This document shows, in pieces, positions 16,865 through 24,503 of a DNA stretch of 64,000 nucleotides. The translations under genes and the position numbers were made by a program. The first letter of the stretch is position 1, and the number at the start of each line of letters is the position of its first letter. Under the pieces are notes generated by a model. That model worked only from the letters and a program-made list of their open reading frames with translations. It searched no databases and was not told where the DNA came from. The stretch covers positions 1 to 64,000 of the forward strand of contig JAQVNJ010000009.1 of the NCBI GenBank assembly GCA_028703175.1. Reading direction: 5' to 3'. The DNA is from JAAYCB01 sp012744395 (GTDB lineage Bacteria > Planctomycetota > Planctomycetia > Pirellulales > Thermoguttaceae).

Positions 16865-17041
16865 CTGGTCGGCGTCGACAACGAGGAGGCCGTTTGCCCG
16901 TTTACCGATCCGCCGCTGACGAGCGTCGATCAGGGCTCGCAGCGGACCGGCTACCAGGCGGCCCTGTTGCTCGATCAATGGATGGAAGGAGAACCGGTGG
17001 CGCCCGGCTCGCACCCGGCGGCCGGGTACGCGGCGCGGTGA
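16865..17041 (+). pseudogene. Remnant of a LacI/XylR-type sugar regulator (ligand-binding domain fragment)
   Basis: The 58-codon frame from 16865 to the TGA at 17039-17041 reads LVGVDNEEAVCPFTDPPLTS, then SQRTGYQAALLLDQWMEGEP. This matches the end of the periplasmic-binding-protein-like domain of LacI/XylR regulators (VGVDND..LC....PPLSSV....GYEAA.LL). Neither the N-terminal sensor part nor the AraC-type DNA-binding domain is present; upstream sequence in the same frame is not protein-like. It is probably the leftover of a regulator that once controlled the sugar genes immediately downstream. Family recognition is from memory. Confidence 0.55.
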
Positions 17042-17159
17042 CCAGCGTCGCGGATTGCGAATATCCGCGGCGGCGTCCCCCGCGGCGAGTCGAACGCGGG
17101 GGGCGATGCGGCCGGCAACTGCTCGTTTCGTGCAATGGTTTGCCGCGATTTTTTGTATC

Positions 17160-17189
17160 TTGGCGCGGCGTTGCCGGATCGCGTATGCT
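17160..17189 (+). promoter_or_regulatory. Possible promoter of the Tat-protein gene trio
   Basis: TTGGCG at 17160-17165, 18-base spacer, TATGCT at 17184-17189, about 53 bases ahead of the ATG at 17242. The surrounding 80 bases are less GC-rich than the flanks. No terminator separates the three downstream genes. Confidence 0.4.
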
Positions 17190-17241
17190 AGCCGTTTGGC
17201 GAGGAGCACCAACCGCACCCCTAGTTTCAAGGCAGCAGACG

Positions 17242-18609
17242 ATGTCCAAGATCAACCGGCGAGATTTCCTCAATCGCACACCCGCGGCAGCGCTGGGCGT
17301 GGCCGGCGGCGTGACCATTCTGGCCAATCCGGCGTCCGCCCGGGCAACTCCCGCCAACGATCGGCTCGGGCTGGCGATGATCGGCGTCGGCGGAGGGCGG
17401 GGGCACTCGCTGGCGATCGGTTTCCTCGAACGCGGCGATTGCCAGGTCGACTATATCTGCGACGTGAATCGCCAGTTGCACGAGCCGCGGGCCAAGGAAT
17501 ACGCCGCGCGCCAAGGGGGCAAGCGTCCCAAATGCGTGCAGGACTTTCGCGAAATGCTCGAAGACCCCGCGGTCGACGCCGCGGTGATCGCCACGCCGCC
17601 GCACTGGCATGCCCTGGCGACGATTCTCTGCTGCCGCGCCGGCAAGGACGTCTATTGTGAAAAGCCGCAGAACCACAATCCCTGGGAAGGCCGCCAGGCG
17701 GTCGCGGCCGCACGAAAATATGACCGCATCGTGCAGATCGGCACGCAGAACCGCAGCGCGCCGTACAACCTCGCCGCCAAACAGTACCTCGCCGAGGGCA
17801 AGCTGGGCAAGGTGCACCTCTGCCGCGTATTTGAGCAGACGCACGAGTCCAACTTCAAGTGGGGCCCCGACACCGAGCCCCCCGACACGTTGGACTGGGA
17901 AATGTGGAATGGTCCGGCCCCGGCGCGCAAGTATAACTCGGCGATCCACGTCCGGTGGCGGAAGCTCTGGGACTACTCGGGCGGCCAGATGTCCTACCAG
18001 GGGATTCACCAGATCGATCTGGCCCGCTGGCTCTGCGGGGTCGATTATCCGAGCTCGGTCTATTGCACGGGCAAGCGGTTCACCCCGGGCGACGCCGAAA
18101 CGCCCGACACGCAGCTGGCCGTCTTCGAGTTCCCCGAACTGGTGATGACCTACGAGCAGACCGAGTTTACGCCCTACATGCTCCGGAGCGACTCGGGCAT
18201 CCGGAACGGCGACATCTTTCCCTATTGGCCCCAGAACGGGACGCGGATCGAGCTTTACGGGGAGGCGGGGGTGATGTACGTCGGCCGGATGGGCGGCGGC
18301 TGGCAGGTCTACGTCCGCACCAAGGACCGGCAGCCGGTGGTCAAAGACCAGATGTACGGCCGCTACCCCGACCCGCACCACAAGGAGAATTTCGTTGTCT
18401 CGGTCAAGGGCCGCAAGCGGCCCAACGCCGACATCGAAGAAGGGCACCGCAGCCTGCTCCTGGTCCACTATGCCAACATCAGTTGCCGGCTGAGCGGCCG
18501 GACGCTGCAAATCGACCCCAAGACCGAACAGATCCTCGACGATCCCGAGGCCATGCGGCTATTCAGACGCGAGTACCGCAAGCCGTGGGTGGTTGAAGAA
18601 GCGGTCTAG
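17242..18609 (+). CDS. Tat-exported Gfo/Idh/MocA family oxidoreductase
   Basis: 455 residues. The N-terminus INRRDFLNRTPAAALGVAGG is a twin-arginine signal with an Ala-rich cleavage region near residue 35. A Rossmann fold follows (RLGLAMIGVGGGRGHSLAIG) with VIATPPHWHALATI. The family EKP motif is VYCEKPQNHN. The C-terminal alpha/beta domain contains GGQMSYQGIHQIDLARW, the usual substrate-side helix. It probably oxidises or reduces a sugar or inositol in the periplasm, with the dinucleotide cofactor bound before export, as in Zymomonas glucose-fructose oxidoreductase. The start at 17242 is fixed by the signal peptide; the frame is open upstream without homology. First gene of a three-gene set with 18778-19836 and 19989-21320. 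Confidence 0.9.
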   Translation: MSKINRRDFLNRTPAAALGVAGGVTILANPASARATPANDRLGLAMIGVGGGRGHSLAIGFLERGDCQVDYICDVNRQLHEPRAKEYAARQGGKRPKCVQDFREMLEDPAVDAAVIATPPHWHALATILCCRAGKDVYCEKPQNHNPWEGRQAVAAARKYDRIVQIGTQNRSAPYNLAAKQYLAEGKLGKVHLCRVFEQTHESNFKWGPDTEPPDTLDWEMWNGPAPARKYNSAIHVRWRKLWDYSGGQMSYQGIHQIDLARWLCGVDYPSSVYCTGKRFTPGDAETPDTQLAVFEFPELVMTYEQTEFTPYMLRSDSGIRNGDIFPYWPQNGTRIELYGEAGVMYVGRMGGGWQVYVRTKDRQPVVKDQMYGRYPDPHHKENFVVSVKGRKRPNADIEEGHRSLLLVHYANISCRLSGRTLQIDPKTEQILDDPEAMRLFRREYRKPWVVEEAV

Positions 18610-18777
18610 CGCGTCCCGGGCGGTGTGCGGCGGCGGCATGCTCGGCCCCGGGGATGCCGGCCAGCCGGCGAGCCACCCTGGAAGAATCGGACGCCGCGCC
18701 GCGATGTGGGCAGCGGCGTGTCGGCCAAACCGGAAGCAGCGCGCGCTGGAACCACGTCCAACGGAGGCAGCGAGGCG

Positions 18778-19836
18778 ATGCGGAGACTCGACAGGCGGCA
18801 ATTCCTCGGCGCTTCGGGCGCCGCGCTGGCGGCAACTCTTCACGGCGCCGCCCGGGCCGGCTCGGCAGCGCCCGAGGCGCTTGTCACCCGCGGCGTCGTC
18901 CTCGTGCCGGAAGACCTGACGCTCGGCGACTGGCCGGAGCGGGCCAAGAAGGCCGGCCTGACGACGATCGGCCTCCACCACCAGAACTCGCCGCAGGCGG
19001 TGATCGACTGCCTGCGGACCGTTGCCGGCCGGCGATTCCTCGAGCGCTGCCGGCAGTTGGGCCTTGAAGTGGAGTACGAACTGCACGCCATCAAGGAGCT
19101 GCTGCCGCGCGATCTGTTCGCCAGAAGCCCCGAGCTGTTCCGCATGAACGAGAAGGGGGAGCGGACCGCGGACGCCAACTGCTGCGTGCACTCCGAGCGG
19201 GCGCTGGAGATCATCGCCGATGCCGCGCTGGCGATCGGCCGCGCGCTCCGCCCCACCACCGGCCGCTACTTCTACTGGGGCGACGACGGCCAGCCTTGGT
19301 GCGGCTGCGGCAAGTGCCGCGAGCTTTCGCCCGCGGAGCAGGCGCTCGTTGTCGAGAACCGCATCTGCCGACGGCTCCGCCAGGTCGACCCCGACGCGCA
19401 ACTCGCCCACCTGGCCTATGTGAACAGCCTCGCGCCGCCGCGGAAGGTCAAGCCGGAGCAGGGGGTCTTCCTGGAATACGCGCCGATCCGGCGGCGCTAC
19501 GATCTGGCCTTCGACCAGCAGCGGGGTCCCCGCGCGGCCGAGGGGCTCGACGCCCTGGACGCCAACCTGGAGGTGTTTCCCAGGCACACCGCCCAGGTCC
19601 TCGAGTACTGGCTCGATGTCTCCCGTTTCTCCAAGTGGAAGAGGCCCGGCGTGAAGTTGCCCTGGAACCGGGACGTGTTTCTTGCCGACGTGGCGGCCTA
19701 TCGCCAGCGGGGGATTCGCCACATCACCACGTTCGCGGCATGGATCGACGCCGGCTACCGGGACCGGCATCAGGACCTGGCGTTCATCGAGGAATATGGG
19801 CGCGGACTGTTGCATGCGGACGGCGGGCGGAAATAA
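18778..19836 (+). CDS. Tat-exported DUF4838-like protein
   Basis: 352 residues. MRRLDRRQFLGASGAALAAT is a twin-arginine signal. The mature part has a TIM-barrel flavour: LTTIGLHHQNSPQAVIDCL, then a YFYWGDDGQPWCGCGKC segment followed by LSPAEQALVVENRICRRL. That Trp-Gly-Asp-Asp and paired-Cys block is what I associate with DUF4838 proteins, which are found near carbohydrate-active enzymes and related to alpha-glucuronidase-type barrels. No catalytic residues can be assigned with confidence. It lies 168 bases after the oxidoreductase gene on the same strand, with the aminotransferase 152 bases later, so co-function with those is likely. The ATG at 18778 follows a GGAGGCAGCGAGGCG ribosome-binding region. 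Confidence 0.7.
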   Translation: MRRLDRRQFLGASGAALAATLHGAARAGSAAPEALVTRGVVLVPEDLTLGDWPERAKKAGLTTIGLHHQNSPQAVIDCLRTVAGRRFLERCRQLGLEVEYELHAIKELLPRDLFARSPELFRMNEKGERTADANCCVHSERALEIIADAALAIGRALRPTTGRYFYWGDDGQPWCGCGKCRELSPAEQALVVENRICRRLRQVDPDAQLAHLAYVNSLAPPRKVKPEQGVFLEYAPIRRRYDLAFDQQRGPRAAEGLDALDANLEVFPRHTAQVLEYWLDVSRFSKWKRPGVKLPWNRDVFLADVAAYRQRGIRHITTFAAWIDAGYRDRHQDLAFIEEYGRGLLHADGGRK

Positions 19837-19988
19837 TGGGACCTGCGGCCGCCCGGGTCCAGCCCAAGGCGCGCATGCGGCAATTGGAGGCCGGCCGCCG
19901 GCGCGGCGTTCGCGTGGCCAGGGCAAGCGGAGGGGCTCCCCTGGATTGGGGCAGTGCACGCACCACTTTTTTCGCGAGGTGACAAGTC

Positions 19989-21320
19989 ATGGAACGAAAC
20001 ACCGGCAGGGCGGCGCGGAATTCGCGCCGCGAGTTTCTCGCATCCAGCGGGGCAATCGCCGCCGGCGCGTGTCTGGCAGCGCCGGCCATCGCTGGTGCGG
20101 CGGGGGTGCAGACGTTGGCCATCCGCGGCGGCCGCAAGGCCGTCACCGCCTCGGCCAGCGGCGCCACCTCCTGGCCCCTGTTCGGCGATGAGGAACGCCA
20201 GGCCGTCAACGCCGTCGTCAGCAGCCCCGGCTACGCCGAGGTCCAGGCGTTTGAAGACGCCTGGCAGGAGCATTTCAAGCCGCCCTACTGCAAGTCGCAC
20301 ATGAACGGCACGAGCGCCCTGGCCTCCGCCCTGTTCGGATTGAATCTCCCACCCGGCAGCGAAATCCTCGTTCCCAGCCTCGACCCCTGGTTCGGCATCC
20401 TCCCGATGCGGTTGCTGGACCTGGTGCCGGTCTTCGTCGACAGCCACCCGCGGACGCTGAATTTCGACCTGGAGGACGCCAGGCGGCGGCTGACGAAGAA
20501 CACCCGGGCGATCGAGGTGGTCCACCTGTTTGGCCTGCCCTGCGACATGGAGGCGATCTGCGATTTCGCCAAGGAGAAGGGCCTGCTTGTTCTGGAAGAC
20601 TGCGCCCATGCGCACAACGCCTCGATCCACGGCAGGTACGTGGGCAACTGGGGCCAGATCGGGGCCTTCAGTTGCCAGGGGAGCAAGGTCTTGCCGGCCA
20701 TCGAGGGCGGCATCGCCAACTACGAGAACCGGGAGTATTACGAACGGGCGGCTACCTTCGGCCACTACGAGTGCCCGGGACGCTTCCCCAGCGAGAGCCC
20801 GTACCGCAAGTACAGCGCCACCGGGCTGGGATTGAAGCTGCGGATTCATCCGATGGGCGCGGCCCTCGCCCGCTGCCAATTGAAAAAGTTGGATCAGCAG
20901 ACCGAGCTGGAACGCGGGCAGACCCACTCGCTCAACAGCCGCTTGTGCCAGCTGCCCGGCATCTACGAGCAGGCGCCGGCGCCGGGCGTGAAACGGGTCT
21001 ACTGGTCCAGAAACCAACTCTTTATCGATCCGGACAAGTGCGGCATGTCCCGCGACGTGGTCGTCAAGACCCTCAAGGCCGAGGGCGTGGCGATCGGCAA
21101 CTTGAACTACTCGGTCAGCCACCGCGATCCGGCATTCACCGAAGCGCAGTGGTGGCGCTATCCCCCGGTGATCCCCGATCGGCTGCCGGGCCTGGAAGAA
21201 GCGTTGCGGACGGGCGTCTCGCTGCCGCGGTTCACCAGGCCGGTTCCGGAACTGATCGACCAGTACGTGGCCGCCTTCGAGAAGGTCTGGGCGCACCGCG
21301 CCAGCCTGGGCAAGGGCTGA
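19989..21320 (+). CDS. Tat-exported DegT/DnrJ/EryC1-family aminotransferase
   Basis: 443 residues. The N-terminus has a twin-arginine signal (NSRREFLASSGAIAAGACLA) ending near residue 37. The fold-type-I PLP core is clear: SHMNGTSALASALFGL at the cofactor phosphate, LVLEDCAHAHNASI with the Asp that contacts the pyridine nitrogen, and GAFSCQGSKVLPAIEGG with the Schiff-base Lys before a conserved EGG. The C-terminal part VYWSRNQLFIDPDKCGMSRD is typical of sugar aminotransferases. Cytosolic members aminate nucleotide-linked keto-sugars; export of such an enzyme is unusual and implies a periplasmic substrate, or a non-enzymatic role. It follows the Gfo/Idh and DUF4838-like genes. Confidence 0.88.
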   Translation: MERNTGRAARNSRREFLASSGAIAAGACLAAPAIAGAAGVQTLAIRGGRKAVTASASGATSWPLFGDEERQAVNAVVSSPGYAEVQAFEDAWQEHFKPPYCKSHMNGTSALASALFGLNLPPGSEILVPSLDPWFGILPMRLLDLVPVFVDSHPRTLNFDLEDARRRLTKNTRAIEVVHLFGLPCDMEAICDFAKEKGLLVLEDCAHAHNASIHGRYVGNWGQIGAFSCQGSKVLPAIEGGIANYENREYYERAATFGHYECPGRFPSESPYRKYSATGLGLKLRIHPMGAALARCQLKKLDQQTELERGQTHSLNSRLCQLPGIYEQAPAPGVKRVYWSRNQLFIDPDKCGMSRDVVVKTLKAEGVAIGNLNYSVSHRDPAFTEAQWWRYPPVIPDRLPGLEEALRTGVSLPRFTRPVPELIDQYVAAFEKVWAHRASLGKG

Positions 21321-21335
21321 CGGCGGTCGAACGGC

Positions 21336-21360
21336 GGCGGAGCCGGCCGGCTCCTCCGCC
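21336..21360. terminator. GC-rich hairpin between convergent genes
   Basis: The perfect 16-base palindrome GGAGCCGGCCGGCTCC (21339-21354), extended by GCGGC/TCCGCC flanks, lies in the 52-base gap between the converging aminotransferase and subtilase genes. No T-run follows on either strand, so it is at most a weak bidirectional terminator. Confidence 0.35.
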
Positions 21361-21372
21361 CGAGGGTCCGCC

Positions 21373-24021
21373 TCACTTCCTCCGCCACGCGCCGAGAATC
21401 TCCAGCACGTAGTCGACGGCGGCGACCTCGGCCGTGTCGCGGCCGCCGGAATCGCCGAACAGGCGGACCCGATCGAAATCGCAGACCCAGGTGAGGGCCG
21501 CGGGATTGCTCAACGACGCCTCGTTGCCCTCGGCGGCAAACGTGTCGCTGAGGACCGAGTCGAACAGCACCGCCTCGTCGAAGCCGCCGTTGCCGCGCGC
21601 GGTGACCCGGCCGAACCCCGTGGCCCGGTTGAAATATCCGCTGCCCGACATCTGCGCCTCGACGCTGCTGGCGAAGAATGCGTCGGCCCCGGTCGAGCCG
21701 TGGAAGTCCGCGGTGTCGTTGCCGCCCGAGGCCGTCGCCACGACCCCTTCGAACTCGCGGAGCGCGTAGTAGAAGCCGGGCCCGTAGAACGACGCCCCGT
21801 CGGGGCGGGCGACCAGCGTGTCGCCGCCCGGCGAATCGTAGAGGTAGGCCCGGTCGTCGCCGCCGCCGGCGAAAACCACCACCTCGTCGAAATACTTGGC
21901 GCGATTGAAGCGGCCCTGCGAGACCATTTTCGCGTAGACCGGCGTGCCGAGGAGCAGATCGGCCGACGCCGAACCCTGGAACTGGGCGCGGTCGTTGCCG
22001 CCGCTGGCATACGCATGGACCGCTGCGAAGAACTTTGCCCGCAGTACGAACCCCTCGCCCGTCAGCCGGCCGAACTCCGGCGTGCCCACGAACAGGTCGT
22101 CGCCCGGCGAATCGTACAGGCTGGCTTCGTCGACGCCGCCGTACCGCGCGTAGGCATGGACCTCCTCGAATTGGCGGACTTCGAGGGTGAACCCCGCGCC
22201 GGTCAATTGGGCCAGTCCCGGCGAGGCGGTGAACAGATCGTCGCCCGGCGAATCGTCCAGCGCGGCGGTGTCTTGTCCGCCACGGCCATCGATCCGGATC
22301 GTCTCGGCATTGGTCACGGCGACCGTGTAGCCCGGCCCGCTGAGCTCCGCCGCGCCCGGCCGCAGCGCGGCGGTGTCCGATCCTTCCGCGCCGGCCAGCT
22401 CGGCCGTGTCCGAACCGGCCAGCCCGTCCAACGCGATCGTGTTGACCACGGCCCCGTCGAAGCGGTATTCGACCCCGTTGATCCGGACCGCGTGCTCGGC
22501 GCCGGCGGCGAACTCGAAGCTGTCGTCGCCGGACGTGCCGTGGACCAGGACGGAGCCGCCGTCGATCTGGACCAGGTTCGTCACCCGCAGCCGCACGCCG
22601 GGGTTCGCCTGGCCGCCATCGGCCCACGCGCGGACGTAGAGGGACTGGCCCGCGGAGACCGTCACGTCGATCCGCTGGCTGCCGCTGGCCGCATCGCTCC
22701 CTCCGAGCCGTCGCTGACTCGAATCGAAAACTTCCAGGTTGACGCCCCCCTGAGCGCGGTTGAACGTGGCTTCGACCGTGAACAGGCCGTCGCGGGTCGC
22801 CGTGTAGGCGTACCACTGGCCGGCGGCGGTAATCGTCTGGCCATCGAGCTGAATCTGGTCGACCGGCCGCGCGGGCGGCAGCCCCGGCGGCTGCGTCGGG
22901 GGTTGCGTCGGGGGCTGCGTCGGGGGCTGCGCGGCGGCCAGCGCCGTGTCGATCGCCCGGCCGATGTTCAGCCGCCGATAGTTCTGGCGGGTCGCCGCGT
23001 CGTACACCTCGTCGGCTGAATCGTAGAGCGTCTCGTAGATCGTCTGTGGCGAGACGTCCGCGCTGCCGATCGACTCGTAGGCCTCGCGGACCAGCACGGC
23101 GGCGCCGGCGATGTAGGGCGATGCCATGCTCGTGCCCGACAGGCGGCCGTAATCGTCGTCAATCCCGTTCCGGTTGCCGAGGTAATCGGGCAGCGTGCTG
23201 TTGACGCTGCGGCCGGGCGCGGCGAGCATCGCCGCGTCGCGCTGCGTGAAGTAGCTCAGCTCGCCGGTCGAATCGACCGAGCCGGCGGCCACGACGTGCG
23301 GGCTCGACGCTGGATAACTCAGCCCCGTCTGCTCAAAACGGGCGAATCCGTTGCCCGCGGCCGCCGTGACGAAAATCCCGTCGGCCGCCAACTGGGCCAG
23401 TTCATCTTCGAGCACCGCACCCTCGGGAGGGCTGCTCGTGTTGGTGAACATCCCCATCGAGAGGTTGACGGTGGTGATCGGGTTGTCGAAGGCGTCGCGG
23501 TTCTCGTGGACCCAGCGCAAGGCGTTCTCGACCCAGGCGAGTTGCGTCCGGCCGGCATCGTTGAAGACGCGCAGCGCGACCAGGTCGACGCCCGGCGCCA
23601 CGCCGGGATTGCCGGGATCGGCCGAGGCGATGATGCCCGCAACATGGGTCCCGTGCGAGCCGTAAGGGCCGTCGTCGTAGGGATCGGCGTCGTTCTCCTC
23701 GGTGAAATCCCAGCCGCCAACAACGGTGAAACCCGGACCGAATCCGCCCCCCAAGGCCGTGTGGCTGTAGGCCACGCCGGAATCGATGATCACCACCGTC
23801 TGGCCTTCGCCGGTGAAATCGTGGCGGTCCTGAACGTCCGTCAGCCCGGTCACCGCGTGGGCGTCGAGAATCGTCGGGGCGGCGGTGACGCCGAGCGGCG
23901 CGACCTCGACCGGGTCGAAATCCAGTGCCGCCACCGGCTGGGCGGAAAGGGCAAGTCGAGGTTCGATCGATTCGAAGCGCGGTTTGCGGAAGGCGTCCCG
24001 GCGCCGGCGCGGTGAACGCAT
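21373..24021 (-). CDS. Secreted subtilisin-like serine protease (S8) with PPC domain and C-terminal repeats
   Basis: 882 residues. The N-terminus carries FESIEPRLALS, the planctomycete N-terminal motif, instead of a classical signal. The S8 catalytic domain spans about residues 50-400: Asp in VVIIDSGVAYS, His in GSHGTHVAGIIAS, Ser in SGTSMASPYIAGAAV, with oxyanion Asn in VTAAAGNGFARF. A linker of repeated PPTQ follows, then a pre-peptidase C-terminal-like beta domain (YAYTATRDGLFTVEATF). The last 350 residues are about seven repeats of 55-60 residues with the core GGxDxAxLxDSPGDDLF and an aromatic xFExVHAYA strand. The ATG at 24021 has GGAGACGACTT just upstream. It is likely a cell-surface or secreted protease; with the gsp cluster in the same window, type II export is possible. 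Confidence 0.92.
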   Translation of the reverse strand: MRSPRRRRDAFRKPRFESIEPRLALSAQPVAALDFDPVEVAPLGVTAAPTILDAHAVTGLTDVQDRHDFTGEGQTVVIIDSGVAYSHTALGGGFGPGFTVVGGWDFTEENDADPYDDGPYGSHGTHVAGIIASADPGNPGVAPGVDLVALRVFNDAGRTQLAWVENALRWVHENRDAFDNPITTVNLSMGMFTNTSSPPEGAVLEDELAQLAADGIFVTAAAGNGFARFEQTGLSYPASSPHVVAAGSVDSTGELSYFTQRDAAMLAAPGRSVNSTLPDYLGNRNGIDDDYGRLSGTSMASPYIAGAAVLVREAYESIGSADVSPQTIYETLYDSADEVYDAATRQNYRRLNIGRAIDTALAAAQPPTQPPTQPPTQPPGLPPARPVDQIQLDGQTITAAGQWYAYTATRDGLFTVEATFNRAQGGVNLEVFDSSQRRLGGSDAASGSQRIDVTVSAGQSLYVRAWADGGQANPGVRLRVTNLVQIDGGSVLVHGTSGDDSFEFAAGAEHAVRINGVEYRFDGAVVNTIALDGLAGSDTAELAGAEGSDTAALRPGAAELSGPGYTVAVTNAETIRIDGRGGQDTAALDDSPGDDLFTASPGLAQLTGAGFTLEVRQFEEVHAYARYGGVDEASLYDSPGDDLFVGTPEFGRLTGEGFVLRAKFFAAVHAYASGGNDRAQFQGSASADLLLGTPVYAKMVSQGRFNRAKYFDEVVVFAGGGDDRAYLYDSPGGDTLVARPDGASFYGPGFYYALREFEGVVATASGGNDTADFHGSTGADAFFASSVEAQMSGSGYFNRATGFGRVTARGNGGFDEAVLFDSVLSDTFAAEGNEASLSNPAALTWVCDFDRVRLFGDSGGRDTAEVAAVDYVLEILGAWRRK

Positions 24022-24103
24022 CAAGTCGTCTCCTTCAGTCAGCGGCGTGAGACGCGAGACTCCAACCGGCGGCAATCCGCGGCGCGACTCACGCTGAACG
24101 GCG

Positions 24104-24132
24104 AATGTCGTCCTATCTCGGGCGATTGTCAA
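24104..24132 (-). promoter_or_regulatory. Possible promoter of the subtilase gene
   Basis: Minus strand: perfect TTGACA at 24132-24127, 17-base spacer, then GACATT at 24109-24104, a weak -10. It lies 83 bases upstream of the ATG at 24021 and downstream of the ArnT-like gene's terminator, consistent with independent transcription. Confidence 0.4.
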
Positions 24133-24457
24133 TGGGCCGAGCTGCGGCCGGACACGGGCGCAGCGCAGATCAGTCAGGCCGATCGACAGGGCCGGGAGGA
24201 ACGGATCGCTCCAGAACAGACCCGGGCGCCGACCGGCATCTGGGCACGCGCAACTATAGGTTGCGCAAGATGCGAAAGGTGCGGGGTTTTATTGAGAAAC
24301 TGCCCCGCCGGTCGTCCGGCGATGCCGGGTCTGCTTGTCTTGCTGACGGATTCGTTTCGCGGTTGCGGAAGGTGCACGCGGGCCGATCGGCGGCGTTGCC
24401 TTTTCGCAACAACGGAGGTGCTTTTTCAACCTTACGCAGCAAAACTTGAGTCGGATC
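24133..24457. other. Intergenic stretch without a gene
   Basis: No coding region supported between the terminator at 24458-24492 and the subtilase promoter. The stretch is somewhat AT-richer than its neighbours around 24260-24480 but shows no repeat shared with the rest of the window. Confidence 0.5.
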
Positions 24458-24492
24458 GAAGAAAAGGCCGGGATTTTCCAGCTTTCCCGGCC
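24458..24492 (-). terminator. Rho-independent terminator of the ArnT-like gene
   Basis: On the minus strand GGCCGGGA pairs perfectly with TCCCGGCC across an 11-base loop (24492-24466), and the stem is followed at once by TTTTCTTC. It begins 12 bases after the stop codon at 24504. It is the clearest intrinsic terminator in the window. Confidence 0.8.
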
Positions 24493-24503
24493 GGCATTGC
24501 GGG

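Noticed and set aside
24240..24440. A possible small RNA or tRNA in the AT-richer intergenic stretch
   Set aside because: No cloverleaf, no TTCGA-type T-loop and no promoter/terminator pair could be found.
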